Source of the DNA: CAYUYM01 sp964449305
GTDB taxonomy: Bacteria; Bacteroidota; Ignavibacteria; SZUA-365; CAYQST01
Direction: 5' to 3'
Assembly (NCBI GenBank): GCA_964449305.1
Contig: CAYUYM010000013.1
Location: 1 to 36,790 of the forward strand
DNA: 36,790 nucleotides
Part shown: positions 16,524 through 26,124 of the stretch, one piece after another
Numbering within the stretch: the stretch's first letter is position 1
Layout: every line of letters begins with the position of its first letter
Program-made: the position numbers and the translations under genes
Notes under the pieces: generated by a model
Told to the model about the DNA's origin: nothing
Databases searched by the model: none
What the model saw: the letters and a program-made list of their open reading frames with translations, nothing else

Positions 16524-16598
16524 AGACATTCCTGGTTTGGAGGGGCGCGTCATACAAGACGGACGCGCATCCTCGAGGTGATACTGTAGGAGTGCAGA

Positions 16599-18047
16599 TT
16601 ATTTCGGTCGGATGATCTCGGCACCGATGGTGTCGATGAGCATCTGAACAATCGGTGGTTTGGGGCCATGAGGCGCTGTCGGCAATGGAGCGGCCGCCTG
16701 CGGAGGCGGTGGTGCGGTGGTGCCGCGGGGGGGCGCCGAGGGTGGCGACGCCATCGGCGCTTCATGAAGTGGATCGTGGACACCTGAAGGCCCGGCAATC
16801 GTGGGAGACGCGGCGCCGATGGGAGGCGTGACGACAACGGGGCTGGTGGCCGGTGCGGAGCGTGTGGGTGCCGATCCGCTGTGCGCGGGACCGGCGGGTG
16901 ACGGTGCCGGCAACGGTTGTCCCCCTCCGAGGCGCTGGAGCAGGTCGCCGATGAGCACCGTGGAATCGAGCCTTGTCATCGCCAGCATCGCCGTCTCGAT
17001 CTTGACACGCGGCATGGCACTGTAGCGCACCGTCTGCATGGCCTCCGCGTTGATGCGCAACAGACGGACGATGTCGCCCTCGGTGAACGCCGCAGCAGCG
17101 ATGCGGTATCGCTCGCGAACATCCTCCGGGGCATCGATGAGGGACATCTCTCCCGTCGCCCGCATGATGAGCAGGTTCCGCAGGTGTTCCTCCAGGCCGG
17201 CAAGAAACTCCTGTGGATCGTGTCCATCCTGGATGATCTCATTGACGAGAAGCAGACCGCCGCGGGCATCATGCGCGGCGATGAGGTCGGTGACACGAAA
17301 ATGGAGGTCGATGCCGACAATGTGGAGCACCTCATGCACCGTGTCGATGGTCACGGTGTCGCCGGAATAGGCGACCACCTGGTCGAAGATGCTCTCCGCA
17401 TCGCGCATCGATCCGTCTGCCTTCTTGGCGATGATGTAGAGGGCATCCTGCCCGGCGGTGATACCCTCCTGCTGGCAGATGCTCTGAAGTTGTCCGACGA
17501 TCCTGTCGATGCCGATGCGACGGAACTCGAACTGCTGGCAGCGGGAGATGATGGTGGAGGGCAGGCGGTGGGCCTCTGTCGTGGCCATGATGAAGATGGC
17601 ATGCTCCGGCGGCTCCTCCAGCGTCTTGAGCAACGCATTGAAGGCGGGCTTTGTCAGCATGTGCACTTCATCGATGATGTACATCTTGTACCTGTCACGC
17701 GAGGGCGTGTACTTGACGGCATCGCGGATGTTGCGCGCATCCTCCACGCCGTTGTTCGATGCGCCATCGATCTCCACAATGTCGATGGAACGCCCCTCGC
17801 CGATCTCCCGGCAGGTGGCACAGGTGTCGCAGGGCTCACCATTCACCGTGTTCGGGCAGTTCAACGCCTTGGCGAAGATCCTTGCCGTGGTGGTCTTGCC
17901 GACACCCCGCGGGCCGCTGAACAGGTAGGCGTGCGCCACCTTGTCATCGCGCACAGCATTGAGCAGGGTGCGGATGACGTGCTCCTGGGCAACAACCTCG
18001 TGAAATGTCGAGGGGCGGTATTTACGCGCAGTTACAAGAAATGCCAT
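16599..18047 (-). CDS. dnaX: DNA polymerase III subunit gamma/tau
   Basis: This 482-residue clamp-loader ATPase loads the sliding clamp and tethers polymerase III. The AAA+ core shows Walker A GPRGVGKT (45-52), a zinc module with C64, C73, C76 and C79, Walker B IIDEVHML, the sensor-1 segment IFIMATTEAHRLP and the SRC arginine-finger motif (ISRCQQFEFRR). After the collar domain (to about residue 370) comes a Pro/Ala-rich linker and a short conserved-looking end (IVQMLIDTIGAEII). It is shorter than E. coli tau. No slippery A-run suggesting a programmed frameshift was noticed. It is divergent from the TPR gene at 18192, and the HerA-like gene follows 75 bp downstream. Confidence 0.96.
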   Translation of the reverse strand: MAFLVTARKYRPSTFHEVVAQEHVIRTLLNAVRDDKVAHAYLFSGPRGVGKTTTARIFAKALNCPNTVNGEPCDTCATCREIGEGRSIDIVEIDGASNNGVEDARNIRDAVKYTPSRDRYKMYIIDEVHMLTKPAFNALLKTLEEPPEHAIFIMATTEAHRLPSTIISRCQQFEFRRIGIDRIVGQLQSICQQEGITAGQDALYIIAKKADGSMRDAESIFDQVVAYSGDTVTIDTVHEVLHIVGIDLHFRVTDLIAAHDARGGLLLVNEIIQDGHDPQEFLAGLEEHLRNLLIMRATGEMSLIDAPEDVRERYRIAAAAFTEGDIVRLLRINAEAMQTVRYSAMPRVKIETAMLAMTRLDSTVLIGDLLQRLGGGQPLPAPSPAGPAHSGSAPTRSAPATSPVVVTPPIGAASPTIAGPSGVHDPLHEAPMASPPSAPPRGTTAPPPPQAAAPLPTAPHGPKPPIVQMLIDTIGAEIIRPK

Positions 18048-18191
18048 GGGTTTGCATCACAATCCGGCTCACAAGTTACGGCAGGACGTTGCCAGAAACA
18101 AGCTGGGCGGTGTCCCCTTTTTCAGGACTTCTCCTGCACGCCGGAATTCCGTACATTCACGTTTATTGTCAATTCCAAAAGGAGCATGTTC

Positions 18192-18758
18192 ATGGATCTG
18201 AAAAAACTCTACCTTCTCATCGGACTTGCCGTCGTCATCGTCGTGGTCATCATTCTTCTCCTCCCCGGCGAGGGGAAGCAGGAGGGCGCCGCCATGCCGG
18301 ACGGGCATCCCGACATCAGTGGAATGTCACCGTCGAAGGACAATGTCCGGCAGGACATCGTGCAGCGCATTCGTGATCTTCGCAAGAAGGTGGAGGCACA
18401 GGCGGCCGACGACACGACGGATCTGCGGGAATTTGCGATGCTCACAAGTGCCCACAAGCCCGAGGAGGCCGTGATCTACTTCGAACGCATCCTCCGGAAG
18501 GATCCGAAGAATGTCGACATCCTGACAGAGCTGTCCGTATGCCAGGCGAACATGGGGAACATGACCGACGCCCTCAAAACCACGGAGAAGGTGCTGGGCA
18601 TCGATCCGAACTACACCCCGGCGATGTTCAATTTCGGCATGCTGCATGCCATGAACGGGGAGAAGGACAAGGCACGGCAGGCCTGGGACAATCTGATCAG
18701 GAAGTTTCCGGATTCCGAGGATGCCAAGAGGGCCAAGGACGCTCTCGGCCAGCTCTGA
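18192..18758 (+). CDS. Membrane-anchored TPR protein
   Basis: This 188-residue protein has one N-terminal membrane anchor (KKLYLLIGLAVVIVVVIILL) and a soluble, probably periplasmic, part with two or three tetratricopeptide repeats. These are visible as HKPEEAVIYFERILRKDPKN, NMTDALKTTEKVLGIDPNY and GEKDKARQAWDNLIRKFPDS. TPR domains mediate protein-protein contact; the partner is unknown. The ATG at 18192 is chosen because AAAGGAG lies 7 bp upstream; the ATG at 18186 would leave almost no spacing. It is divergent from dnaX, with 144 bp between the starts and a weak TACATTCA sequence as the only promoter candidate. Confidence 0.85.
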   Translation: MDLKKLYLLIGLAVVIVVVIILLLPGEGKQEGAAMPDGHPDISGMSPSKDNVRQDIVQRIRDLRKKVEAQAADDTTDLREFAMLTSAHKPEEAVIYFERILRKDPKNVDILTELSVCQANMGNMTDALKTTEKVLGIDPNYTPAMFNFGMLHAMNGEKDKARQAWDNLIRKFPDSEDAKRAKDALGQL

Positions 18759-18800
18759 CCCTTCCCTGACGCGGCCGGGTGGTGTTGCGCCACCGGTGTC

Positions 18801-19892
18801 GTGTCCGACACCATGAACAGCAGTCCGGTTCCGGATGCCGGCATGAGGCATCCATCCTCCGTTGCGATCCTCCGCACCGACAGCCTTGGCGACGTCGTTC
18901 TGACGCTGCCCATGGCGCGAAGCATCAAGCAGCAGGCGCCCGAGACGCGGGTGATCCTGGTGGTTCGAGAGTACACCGCCCCGCTTGTCCGATGCAGTCC
19001 GTGGGTGGATGCGGTGCTGGCGATTCCCACCCGCGATGTGGGGCATGGGTGGCCGGCGTTTGGGCGGCGCCTGCGGGCAGAGTGCTTCGATGCGGCGGTC
19101 TTCGCCCACCCGCGGCCCGGACTTGCCGCGGCGGTCCGTGTCGCGGGCATCCCGCGCCGGGTTGGCACGGCCTACCGCTGGTACTCGCCGCTGTTCACGG
19201 ATCGGGTCCGCGAGCACCGTCGTGCATCGCTGCTCCACGAAAGCGAATACAACCTCCACCTGCTGCGGCCACTCGGCTTCAGCGCGGACGCTGGCAGAGG
19301 GCCGCTTCTTGAGATCTCCGACACCCTCCGCAGGAGTGCTGCCGGTCGGCTCGAGTCGCTCGGCATCCCCGCGGGCGCTCCGCTGGTGGTGCTGCATCCG
19401 GGATCGCTGGGATCGGCCCGTGACTGGGATGCGGCCTCGTTCGGCCACCTGGGAGCGGCGCTGCTCCGGGCCATGCCCGGGATCTCGGTGCTGATCACCG
19501 GCACAGGGGCGGAGGCTGAAACCCTGCGCTCCGTCGCCTCGTATGCCGGGCCGCGGGCCGCCGTCTTCATCGGCGATGATGGCGTGGATCACTTCGCTGC
19601 CGTGCTCCAGCAGGCCGACCTGTGCGTGGCAAACTCCACCGGCCCCCTGCACATCGCCTCTGCGCTCGATGTTCCCGTGCTCGGCCTTTATCCCTTCGAA
19701 ACTGTCTGCCATCCCCGCCGTTGGGGGCCTCTCGGGGTGAAGACGGTGGTCCTCACCCCCGAGCCGGACCCGGACTGCCCGGCCTGCCGGAAGGGCAGTT
19801 GCGCGAGGCACGACGACATGGCGCGCATCCCAATCGACCGGGTGGTCGACACCGCCATACGATCTCTCGCAGGAACAATTCCCGGCGCATGA
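18801..19892 (+). CDS. Glycosyltransferase family 9 (heptosyltransferase-like)
   Basis: This 363-residue protein of the ADP-heptose:LPS heptosyltransferase (GT9, GT-B fold) family adds sugars to lipopolysaccharide core on the cytoplasmic face. The N-terminal VAILRTDSLGDVVLTLP (about 21-37) is the family signature. The second domain has VVLHPGSLGSARDWD, the GTGAEAETL segment and the nucleotide-sugar site NSTGPLHIASALDVPVLGLY. A late Cys cluster (CPACRKGSC) is seen in several Bacteroidota relatives. The GTG at 18801 is used; an ATG at 18813 is an alternative. No other LPS genes are adjacent, so the exact sugar is uncertain. Confidence 0.88.
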   Translation: MSDTMNSSPVPDAGMRHPSSVAILRTDSLGDVVLTLPMARSIKQQAPETRVILVVREYTAPLVRCSPWVDAVLAIPTRDVGHGWPAFGRRLRAECFDAAVFAHPRPGLAAAVRVAGIPRRVGTAYRWYSPLFTDRVREHRRASLLHESEYNLHLLRPLGFSADAGRGPLLEISDTLRRSAAGRLESLGIPAGAPLVVLHPGSLGSARDWDAASFGHLGAALLRAMPGISVLITGTGAEAETLRSVASYAGPRAAVFIGDDGVDHFAAVLQQADLCVANSTGPLHIASALDVPVLGLYPFETVCHPRRWGPLGVKTVVLTPEPDPDCPACRKGSCARHDDMARIPIDRVVDTAIRSLAGTIPGA

Positions 19893-19922
19893 GTTTACAA
19901 GGAGCAGCACAAAGGAGCTGTC

Positions 19923-20765
19923 ATGTCACACCGACCGACCCATCATCCCGCCTCCCGCCTCGTCTTCATCGCGCTCATCATCCTGATGGCAGGGCCTTCC
20001 ACACTGCCTGCGCAGAAGAAGACCACGTCGACCTCGTCAGGTTCAGAGCGCAGCTATCGTCGCATAGAGAACCACGCGTTTGCGGTGGGGGAGGAGCTGA
20101 TCTTCGACGTCAACTACGGCTTCGTCACGGCGGGACAGGCCAAGATGGCCATTCCGCGATACACGACCGTCAACGGGCGCAAGTGCCTGCACGTGGAGTT
20201 CGACGTCAAGTCCAAACCCTTCTTCGACAACTTCTACAAGGTTCGCGATCACTACGAGACCCTCATCGATGCCGAGGGCCTGTTCCCCTGGAAGTTCGTC
20301 CAGCAGATACGTGAGGGCGGGTACTCCCACGATTTCAGCGCTTGGTTTGATCAGGACCGGCATCGCGCCATGACCACCAACGGGCAGTTTCCGATGCCGC
20401 CCTATACACAGGACATCCTGTCCGCGTTTTACTTCATGCGCACCTACAACTACGAGGGGCTCAAACCCGGCCAGCAGGTGTTTCTGAAGAACTTCTACCG
20501 CGATTCCACATTCACTCTCACCATCAAGTTCATCGGGAAGGAGACAGTGGAGGTCGATGCCGGGAAGTTCAAGGCCATCGTGCTCGAGCCGGTGATGAAG
20601 GAAGGCGGGCTCTTCAAATCCTCCGGTCGCATCCTTGTCTGGCTCACCGACGACGAGCGCCGCATGCCCGTTCAGGTGAAGGCCGAGATCCCCATCGGCT
20701 CGATCAAGGCCGAGCTGGTGTCGTACAAGGGGGTCGCCACGCCCATTCGCGCACGGATCGAATGA
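19923..20765 (+). CDS. Exported DUF3108 family protein
   Basis: This 280-residue protein has a signal peptide (hydrophobic stretch FIALIILMAGPSTLPAQ, cleavage near residue 31). The body matches the DUF3108 pattern: AVGEELIFDVNYGFVTAGQAK, KPFFDNFYKVRDHYETLID, a PYTQDILSAFYFMRT segment and a C-terminal LTDDERRMPVQVKAEIPIGS. Such proteins are beta-rich and periplasmic or outer-membrane associated; function is not established. AAAGGAG lies about 7 bp before the ATG. It follows the glycosyltransferase gene by 30 bp, so a role in the cell envelope is a reasonable guess. Confidence 0.85.
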   Translation: MSHRPTHHPASRLVFIALIILMAGPSTLPAQKKTTSTSSGSERSYRRIENHAFAVGEELIFDVNYGFVTAGQAKMAIPRYTTVNGRKCLHVEFDVKSKPFFDNFYKVRDHYETLIDAEGLFPWKFVQQIREGGYSHDFSAWFDQDRHRAMTTNGQFPMPPYTQDILSAFYFMRTYNYEGLKPGQQVFLKNFYRDSTFTLTIKFIGKETVEVDAGKFKAIVLEPVMKEGGLFKSSGRILVWLTDDERRMPVQVKAEIPIGSIKAELVSYKGVATPIRARIE

Positions 20766-20859
20766 CGCAGGAGGGGAGGGATTTCCCACGGTGAGTTGCT
20801 TTCCACGTCGTGGTTGATCAATTTGTCACGACATGGCCATTGACAGAAGGCAACGCTGC

Positions 20860-21810
20860 ATGTTTCCGAAAATCGATCTCCACAGCATCACCACCAATTC
20901 CATCGAACACCGGTCGAGCAAGGTGGATCTGGATCTTTTCGCCTCACCCTTCGATCCCACCACACAGGATTTTCGCGCATTCATCGATTCGCTTCCCGCC
21001 ATCCTGAAGGTTCCGGATCTGCGGGAGCTTGCCTCGACCATCGCCCTGTCCCGACGCAGCGGCCTGCCGGTGATCCTGATGATGGGCGCGCATGTGATCA
21101 AGACCGGGCTGTCGCCGGTGATCGTGGATCTCATGGAGCGCGGGATCCTTGCAGCGGTGGCCATGAACAGCGCCGGAGCGATCCATGATTCGGAGTCCGC
21201 CCTCTTTGGCGTGACCTCGGAGGATGTGGGCGCCAACCTGGTGGACGGTTCGTTCGGCATGTGGCGCGAAACGGGGGATTTCATCAACGGCGCACTGAAC
21301 CAGGAATACGGAACGGGCGAGGCCGGCTTTGGCGAGACGATCGGGAGGGCGCTTCTTGAGTGCCAGGCTCCACATCGATCCACCTCCATCCTCGCGACCG
21401 GCGTCCGCCTGGGCATCCCCGTCACCATCCACGCCGCGATCGGGACGGACATTGTGCACCAGCAGCCGTCGATGAACGGGGCCGCGACCGGGGAGCTGTC
21501 GTTCCGGGATTTCCGCGTGCTCGCGCATGCGGTGTCCGGGCTTGTGGGTGGCGGCGTGGTGCTCAACGTCGGCTCTGCGGTGATCCTGCCCGAGGTGTTT
21601 CTCAAGGCGCTCACGGTGGCCCGCAATCTCGGGCACGCCTGTCGGGGCTTCACCACGGCGAATTTCGACATGATCCAGCACTACCGGCCGAACATGAACG
21701 TCGTCTCCCGACCCACACAGGACGGGGGGCGCGGACTGGTGTTCACCGGCCATCATGAAATCATGGTGCCGTTGCTCGCGGCGATGATCAAGCTTTCCAT
21801 GGCGGAGTGA
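20860..21810 (+). CDS. Deoxyhypusine synthase-like protein lacking the catalytic lysine
   Basis: This 316-residue cytosolic protein is related by pattern to deoxyhypusine/homospermidine synthases, which use NAD in a Rossmann-like fold. Matching segments are MMGAHVIKTGLSPVIVDLME (75-94) with AMNSAGAIHD, a HAAIGTDIVHQQPSMNGA block, the GGGVVLNVG loop (230-238) and the C-terminal HEIMVPLLAAMI. In true deoxyhypusine synthase the loop reads GGGVVK and the lysine is the catalytic nucleophile; here it is Leu235. Bacteria also lack eIF5A, so another activity is likely. The ATG at 20860 has AAGG 9 bp upstream; an in-frame ATG at 20833 would add nine residues and has no such site. Confidence 0.7.
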   Translation: MFPKIDLHSITTNSIEHRSSKVDLDLFASPFDPTTQDFRAFIDSLPAILKVPDLRELASTIALSRRSGLPVILMMGAHVIKTGLSPVIVDLMERGILAAVAMNSAGAIHDSESALFGVTSEDVGANLVDGSFGMWRETGDFINGALNQEYGTGEAGFGETIGRALLECQAPHRSTSILATGVRLGIPVTIHAAIGTDIVHQQPSMNGAATGELSFRDFRVLAHAVSGLVGGGVVLNVGSAVILPEVFLKALTVARNLGHACRGFTTANFDMIQHYRPNMNVVSRPTQDGGRGLVFTGHHEIMVPLLAAMIKLSMAE

Positions 21811-21813
21811 TCG

Positions 21814-22761
21814 ATGCCGCAGGAGGAGTGGGGAACCGATCCCGGACCGGCATGTGTCGAGCCGCAGGGGCCACGGGCGTTGAGGGAGCATCCTGTTCTT
21901 TCCGGACTGCTGTTCGCGTTGGCGACCTTCACGGTGTACCAGATCGGTGGCGGCATCCTCATGATGCTCGCAGTCGGTGGCGACGCTGCCGCAGCCGATG
22001 TCGTGACCGTGCGTGTGGTGACCGTGGTGTCGCAGGGGATCTTTCTCCTTGGGCCCGCACTTCTGGTGGGGTTGTTGCCGGGGGGCACCGTGCGGGGCGT
22101 TCTCCGTGTGAGGAGCGTCCCGGTGCCACAGATGCTGCTGGCGGTGATCGCCGTGGTGAGTCTGCAGGCTGTGATCCAGGGCTGGATGCTGGCACAGGAT
22201 GCGCTGTTGACCGTCGTGCTGCCGGAGCCATTGTACGCGGCCCTTGACGCCTTTCATCGCAGCATGCAGGAATCCTACGTCCGCCTGTCGCAGATGCATT
22301 CACCGGCGGAGCTGGCGGTGGTGTGGCTGGTGATCGCGATGACCCCGGCGTTCTGCGAGGAGGCGGTGTTCCGCGGAGTGGTGCTGCGTCTGTTCGGACG
22401 TGCCCTGCCGGCGGGGCGGGCGGTGACGGCGGGGGCGTTCATCTTCGCCGTGTTTCACTTCCAGCCCCTGTCACTCATCCCGTTGTTTCTTCTCGGGCTG
22501 CTACTCGGTTTCCTTGCCTGGCGTGCCGATTCCCTTGTGCCGGCGATTGTCGGGCACCTGACGAATAACACCATTGCCGTTATTTCAGTATATTTGCTCG
22601 GGCGTGACACCGCCGGATCCGTCGCACAGCCCGAGGAGCTGTCCATGAGTCTGATGCTCATCATGACATTGACCGGAGCGATCCTCTGCCTTGCCTCGTG
22701 CTGGATGTTTCGCACGATCGCACGCCCCACGTCAGAAGTTCCACCCATATCTGGAGGTTGA
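21814..22761 (+). CDS. CPBP family intramembrane glutamic/metalloprotease
   Basis: This 315-residue multi-pass membrane protein is of the CAAX-protease/bacteriocin-processing (Abi, Rce1-like) family. Motif 1 is EE at 182-183 with R187 (CEEAVFRG), motif 2 is F211/H215 (FAVFHF), and motif 3 is H248 with N251-N252 (GHLTNN). These residues form the catalytic site inside the membrane in Rce1. About eight hydrophobic segments are visible. The substrate is unknown; bacterial members serve in self-immunity, signalling or protein maturation. The ATG follows the previous stop by 3 bp and the next gene starts 2 bp after its stop, so all three are probably co-transcribed. Confidence 0.9.
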   Translation: MPQEEWGTDPGPACVEPQGPRALREHPVLSGLLFALATFTVYQIGGGILMMLAVGGDAAAADVVTVRVVTVVSQGIFLLGPALLVGLLPGGTVRGVLRVRSVPVPQMLLAVIAVVSLQAVIQGWMLAQDALLTVVLPEPLYAALDAFHRSMQESYVRLSQMHSPAELAVVWLVIAMTPAFCEEAVFRGVVLRLFGRALPAGRAVTAGAFIFAVFHFQPLSLIPLFLLGLLLGFLAWRADSLVPAIVGHLTNNTIAVISVYLLGRDTAGSVAQPEELSMSLMLIMTLTGAILCLASCWMFRTIARPTSEVPPISGG

Positions 22762-22763
22762 TC

Positions 22764-23354
22764 ATGGCTTACTGTCCACAATGTCTGACGGAATATCGCC
22801 CGGACGCGACGACCTGCGCCGATTGCGGAGTCGAGCTCCTTGAGGGATCCCCTCTGTACTGTCCGAAATGTGAGACGTATGTCACGCCGGAGGACACCTT
22901 CTGCGATGCGTGTGGAGAGCTTCTTCCGACGCGCAAGACGGCCGATGTTCCCGAATGCGAGACGCATCACGATCGCAGCGCTGTGGCGGGATGCGTCATC
23001 TGCGGAAAGCCCCTGTGCGATGAATGCGTGCGGGAAGTGGATGGCAAGGCATTCTGCGATGACGACAGCCACATGACCGTGTACCAGGACTACGTGGCCG
23101 TTTATCAGACCACGCTCGTGTATGAAGCAGACATGATCCGCGCGAATCTGGAGGGTGCGGGGATCGATGTGATCATCTTCGATCAGCACGACTCGGTGTA
23201 TTTCGTGAACATGGGGTCGCTTGCGCGGGTGAATGTGATGGTGCAGAAGCACCAGGCCAACAAGGCACTGGAGATCATCAGGGCCCTGCTGGAGGACGGT
23301 GAGAACATGGATGACACAACGGACGCGGAAGGCGCCGCGCCGGAGCAGGGATGA
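22764..23354 (+). CDS. Multi-zinc-finger protein with C-terminal DUF2007-like domain
   Basis: This 196-residue cytosolic protein carries three zinc modules followed by a small alpha/beta domain. Two zinc ribbons use C4/C7/C18/C21 and C33/C36/C47/C50. A B-box-like module has C65, H68 or H69, C77, C80, C85, C88, C98 and H103. Residues 112-175 (YEADMIRANLEGAGIDVIIF, then ARVNVMVQKHQANKALEII) resemble DUF2007, annotated as a putative signal-transducing domain. TGGAGG lies about 7 bp upstream of the ATG. The stop overlaps the cdsA start in ATGA, implying coupling. It has no catalytic motif and is probably an adaptor or regulator. Confidence 0.82.
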   Translation: MAYCPQCLTEYRPDATTCADCGVELLEGSPLYCPKCETYVTPEDTFCDACGELLPTRKTADVPECETHHDRSAVAGCVICGKPLCDECVREVDGKAFCDDDSHMTVYQDYVAVYQTTLVYEADMIRANLEGAGIDVIIFDQHDSVYFVNMGSLARVNVMVQKHQANKALEIIRALLEDGENMDDTTDAEGAAPEQG

Positions 23355-24283
23355 GCAACACCGCCGTGCGCATCCTGGTGTCGCTGATCGCGATTCCGGT
23401 GATCGTCGCAATGGCGTGGATGGGCGGGTATCTCTGGTTTCTCTTTGTCGCATTGGTGCTGGCCGGTGCGTCGGTGGAGTTCTCCCGCATGACGCATGAG
23501 AAGGGGGTGGCTCCCCAGACGGTGATGATGATCGCCGGAGGCGTCGCACTTTCACTTGTCTTTCTTCATGAACGGCTTGCGGCCGATCTTGGGTCGGTGC
23601 TTGGGACGGGCTTTCCCTGGCCGTTGCAGTGGCAGGCCTTCCTCTGGGTCGCCATCCTGTTCTGCGTCATCGTCCCAATCGTGGAGCTGTTCCGGAACCG
23701 CGGTTCGGCGATTCTCAACATCGCAGCCACGTTCCTGGGGACCTTCTACATCGGACTGTTTCTCGGCTGTGCCGTCGGCATGCGTGAGATCTTCACCGTG
23801 CTCGAGTTTCCCGTGTCCCGCATCCTTGGTGTGATCGATGTGGCGCCCGAGCATCTGCAACTGCTAGATCGATGGGGTGGTGGCACGGTGATCGCCGTGC
23901 TGGCCACCATCTGGATCTGCGATTCGGCCGCCTACTTCGGGGGCAGGGCGCTGGGGAGGCACCGGCTCTTTCCCCGCGTGAGTCCGAAGAAGAGCTGGGA
24001 GGGGGCGATCTTCGGCTTCCTTGGGGCCGTCGGTGCCATGGTGGCCGCGCGTGAGATCGGCCTCGGCTATCTCTCGCTCACGCATGCCATCGTCATGGGG
24101 GCCATCATCGGTTCGGTGGGGCAGGTGGGCGATCTTGTCGAGTCGCTCATCAAGCGCGATGCCGGCATCAAGGATTCCTCCGGCCTCATCCCCGGGCATG
24201 GCGGTGTGTTCGATCGTTTCGACAGTTTCATTCTCGTCTCGCCGTTGATCTTTCTCTATCTCGATTTCATCGTATTCGCCTGA
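23351..24283 (+). CDS. cdsA: Phosphatidate cytidylyltransferase
   Basis: This 310-residue integral membrane enzyme makes CDP-diacylglycerol from phosphatidate and CTP, the branch point of phospholipid synthesis. Several transmembrane helices precede the conserved C-terminal half: CDSAAYFGGRALGRH, SPKKSWEGAIFGFLG, and the CDP-diacylglycerol synthase signature running from GSVGQVGDLVESLIKRDAGI to PGHGGVFDRFDS. The start overlaps the previous stop by 4 bp (ATGA). CTP synthase is encoded directly downstream, so substrate supply and use are neighbours. Confidence 0.95.
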   Translation: MSNTAVRILVSLIAIPVIVAMAWMGGYLWFLFVALVLAGASVEFSRMTHEKGVAPQTVMMIAGGVALSLVFLHERLAADLGSVLGTGFPWPLQWQAFLWVAILFCVIVPIVELFRNRGSAILNIAATFLGTFYIGLFLGCAVGMREIFTVLEFPVSRILGVIDVAPEHLQLLDRWGGGTVIAVLATIWICDSAAYFGGRALGRHRLFPRVSPKKSWEGAIFGFLGAVGAMVAAREIGLGYLSLTHAIVMGAIIGSVGQVGDLVESLIKRDAGIKDSSGLIPGHGGVFDRFDSFILVSPLIFLYLDFIVFA

Positions 24284-24322
24284 CATCGGCGTTGTCACGA
24301 CGCCAAGCACCGGAGCATGATC

Positions 24323-26026
<1,704 letters not shown>

Positions 26027-26068
26027 TGACGGCGTTTTTTCTTCATCGCAGGTGATGGAGGAATATGC

Positions 26069-26076
26069 TACCTTTG
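26069..26076 (+). promoter_or_regulatory. -7 promoter element TACCTTTG
   Basis: This is a perfect TAnnTTTG match, 48 bp before the ATG at 26125, and identical to the octamer at 9034. A TTG at -33 is not obvious; TTTTTTCTTC lies about 24-30 nt upstream. It probably drives the T9SS-paralogue pair and possibly dnaG. Confidence 0.5.
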
Positions 26077-26124
26077 CAGTTTCCGCTTCCGCGGGGTCAC
26101 CAGTTCATCCTCCATCGTTTCGAC

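Noticed and set aside
13854..16553. The HerA-like gene as an active HerA-NurA DNA-end-processing or antiphage module
   Set aside because: No NurA, SIR2 or other nuclease gene is adjacent, and the Walker motifs are lost; the neighbours are housekeeping DNA polymerase genes.
16917..18758. A 613-codon frame fused to the TPR protein
   Set aside because: Its first two thirds are antisense to dnaX. The real start is the ATG at 18192 with AAAGGAG and a membrane anchor immediately after.
26027..26060. Possible terminator after pyrG (T-run at about 26035-26041)
   Set aside because: A T-run follows the stop codon, but no convincing stem with matching arms could be built before it.
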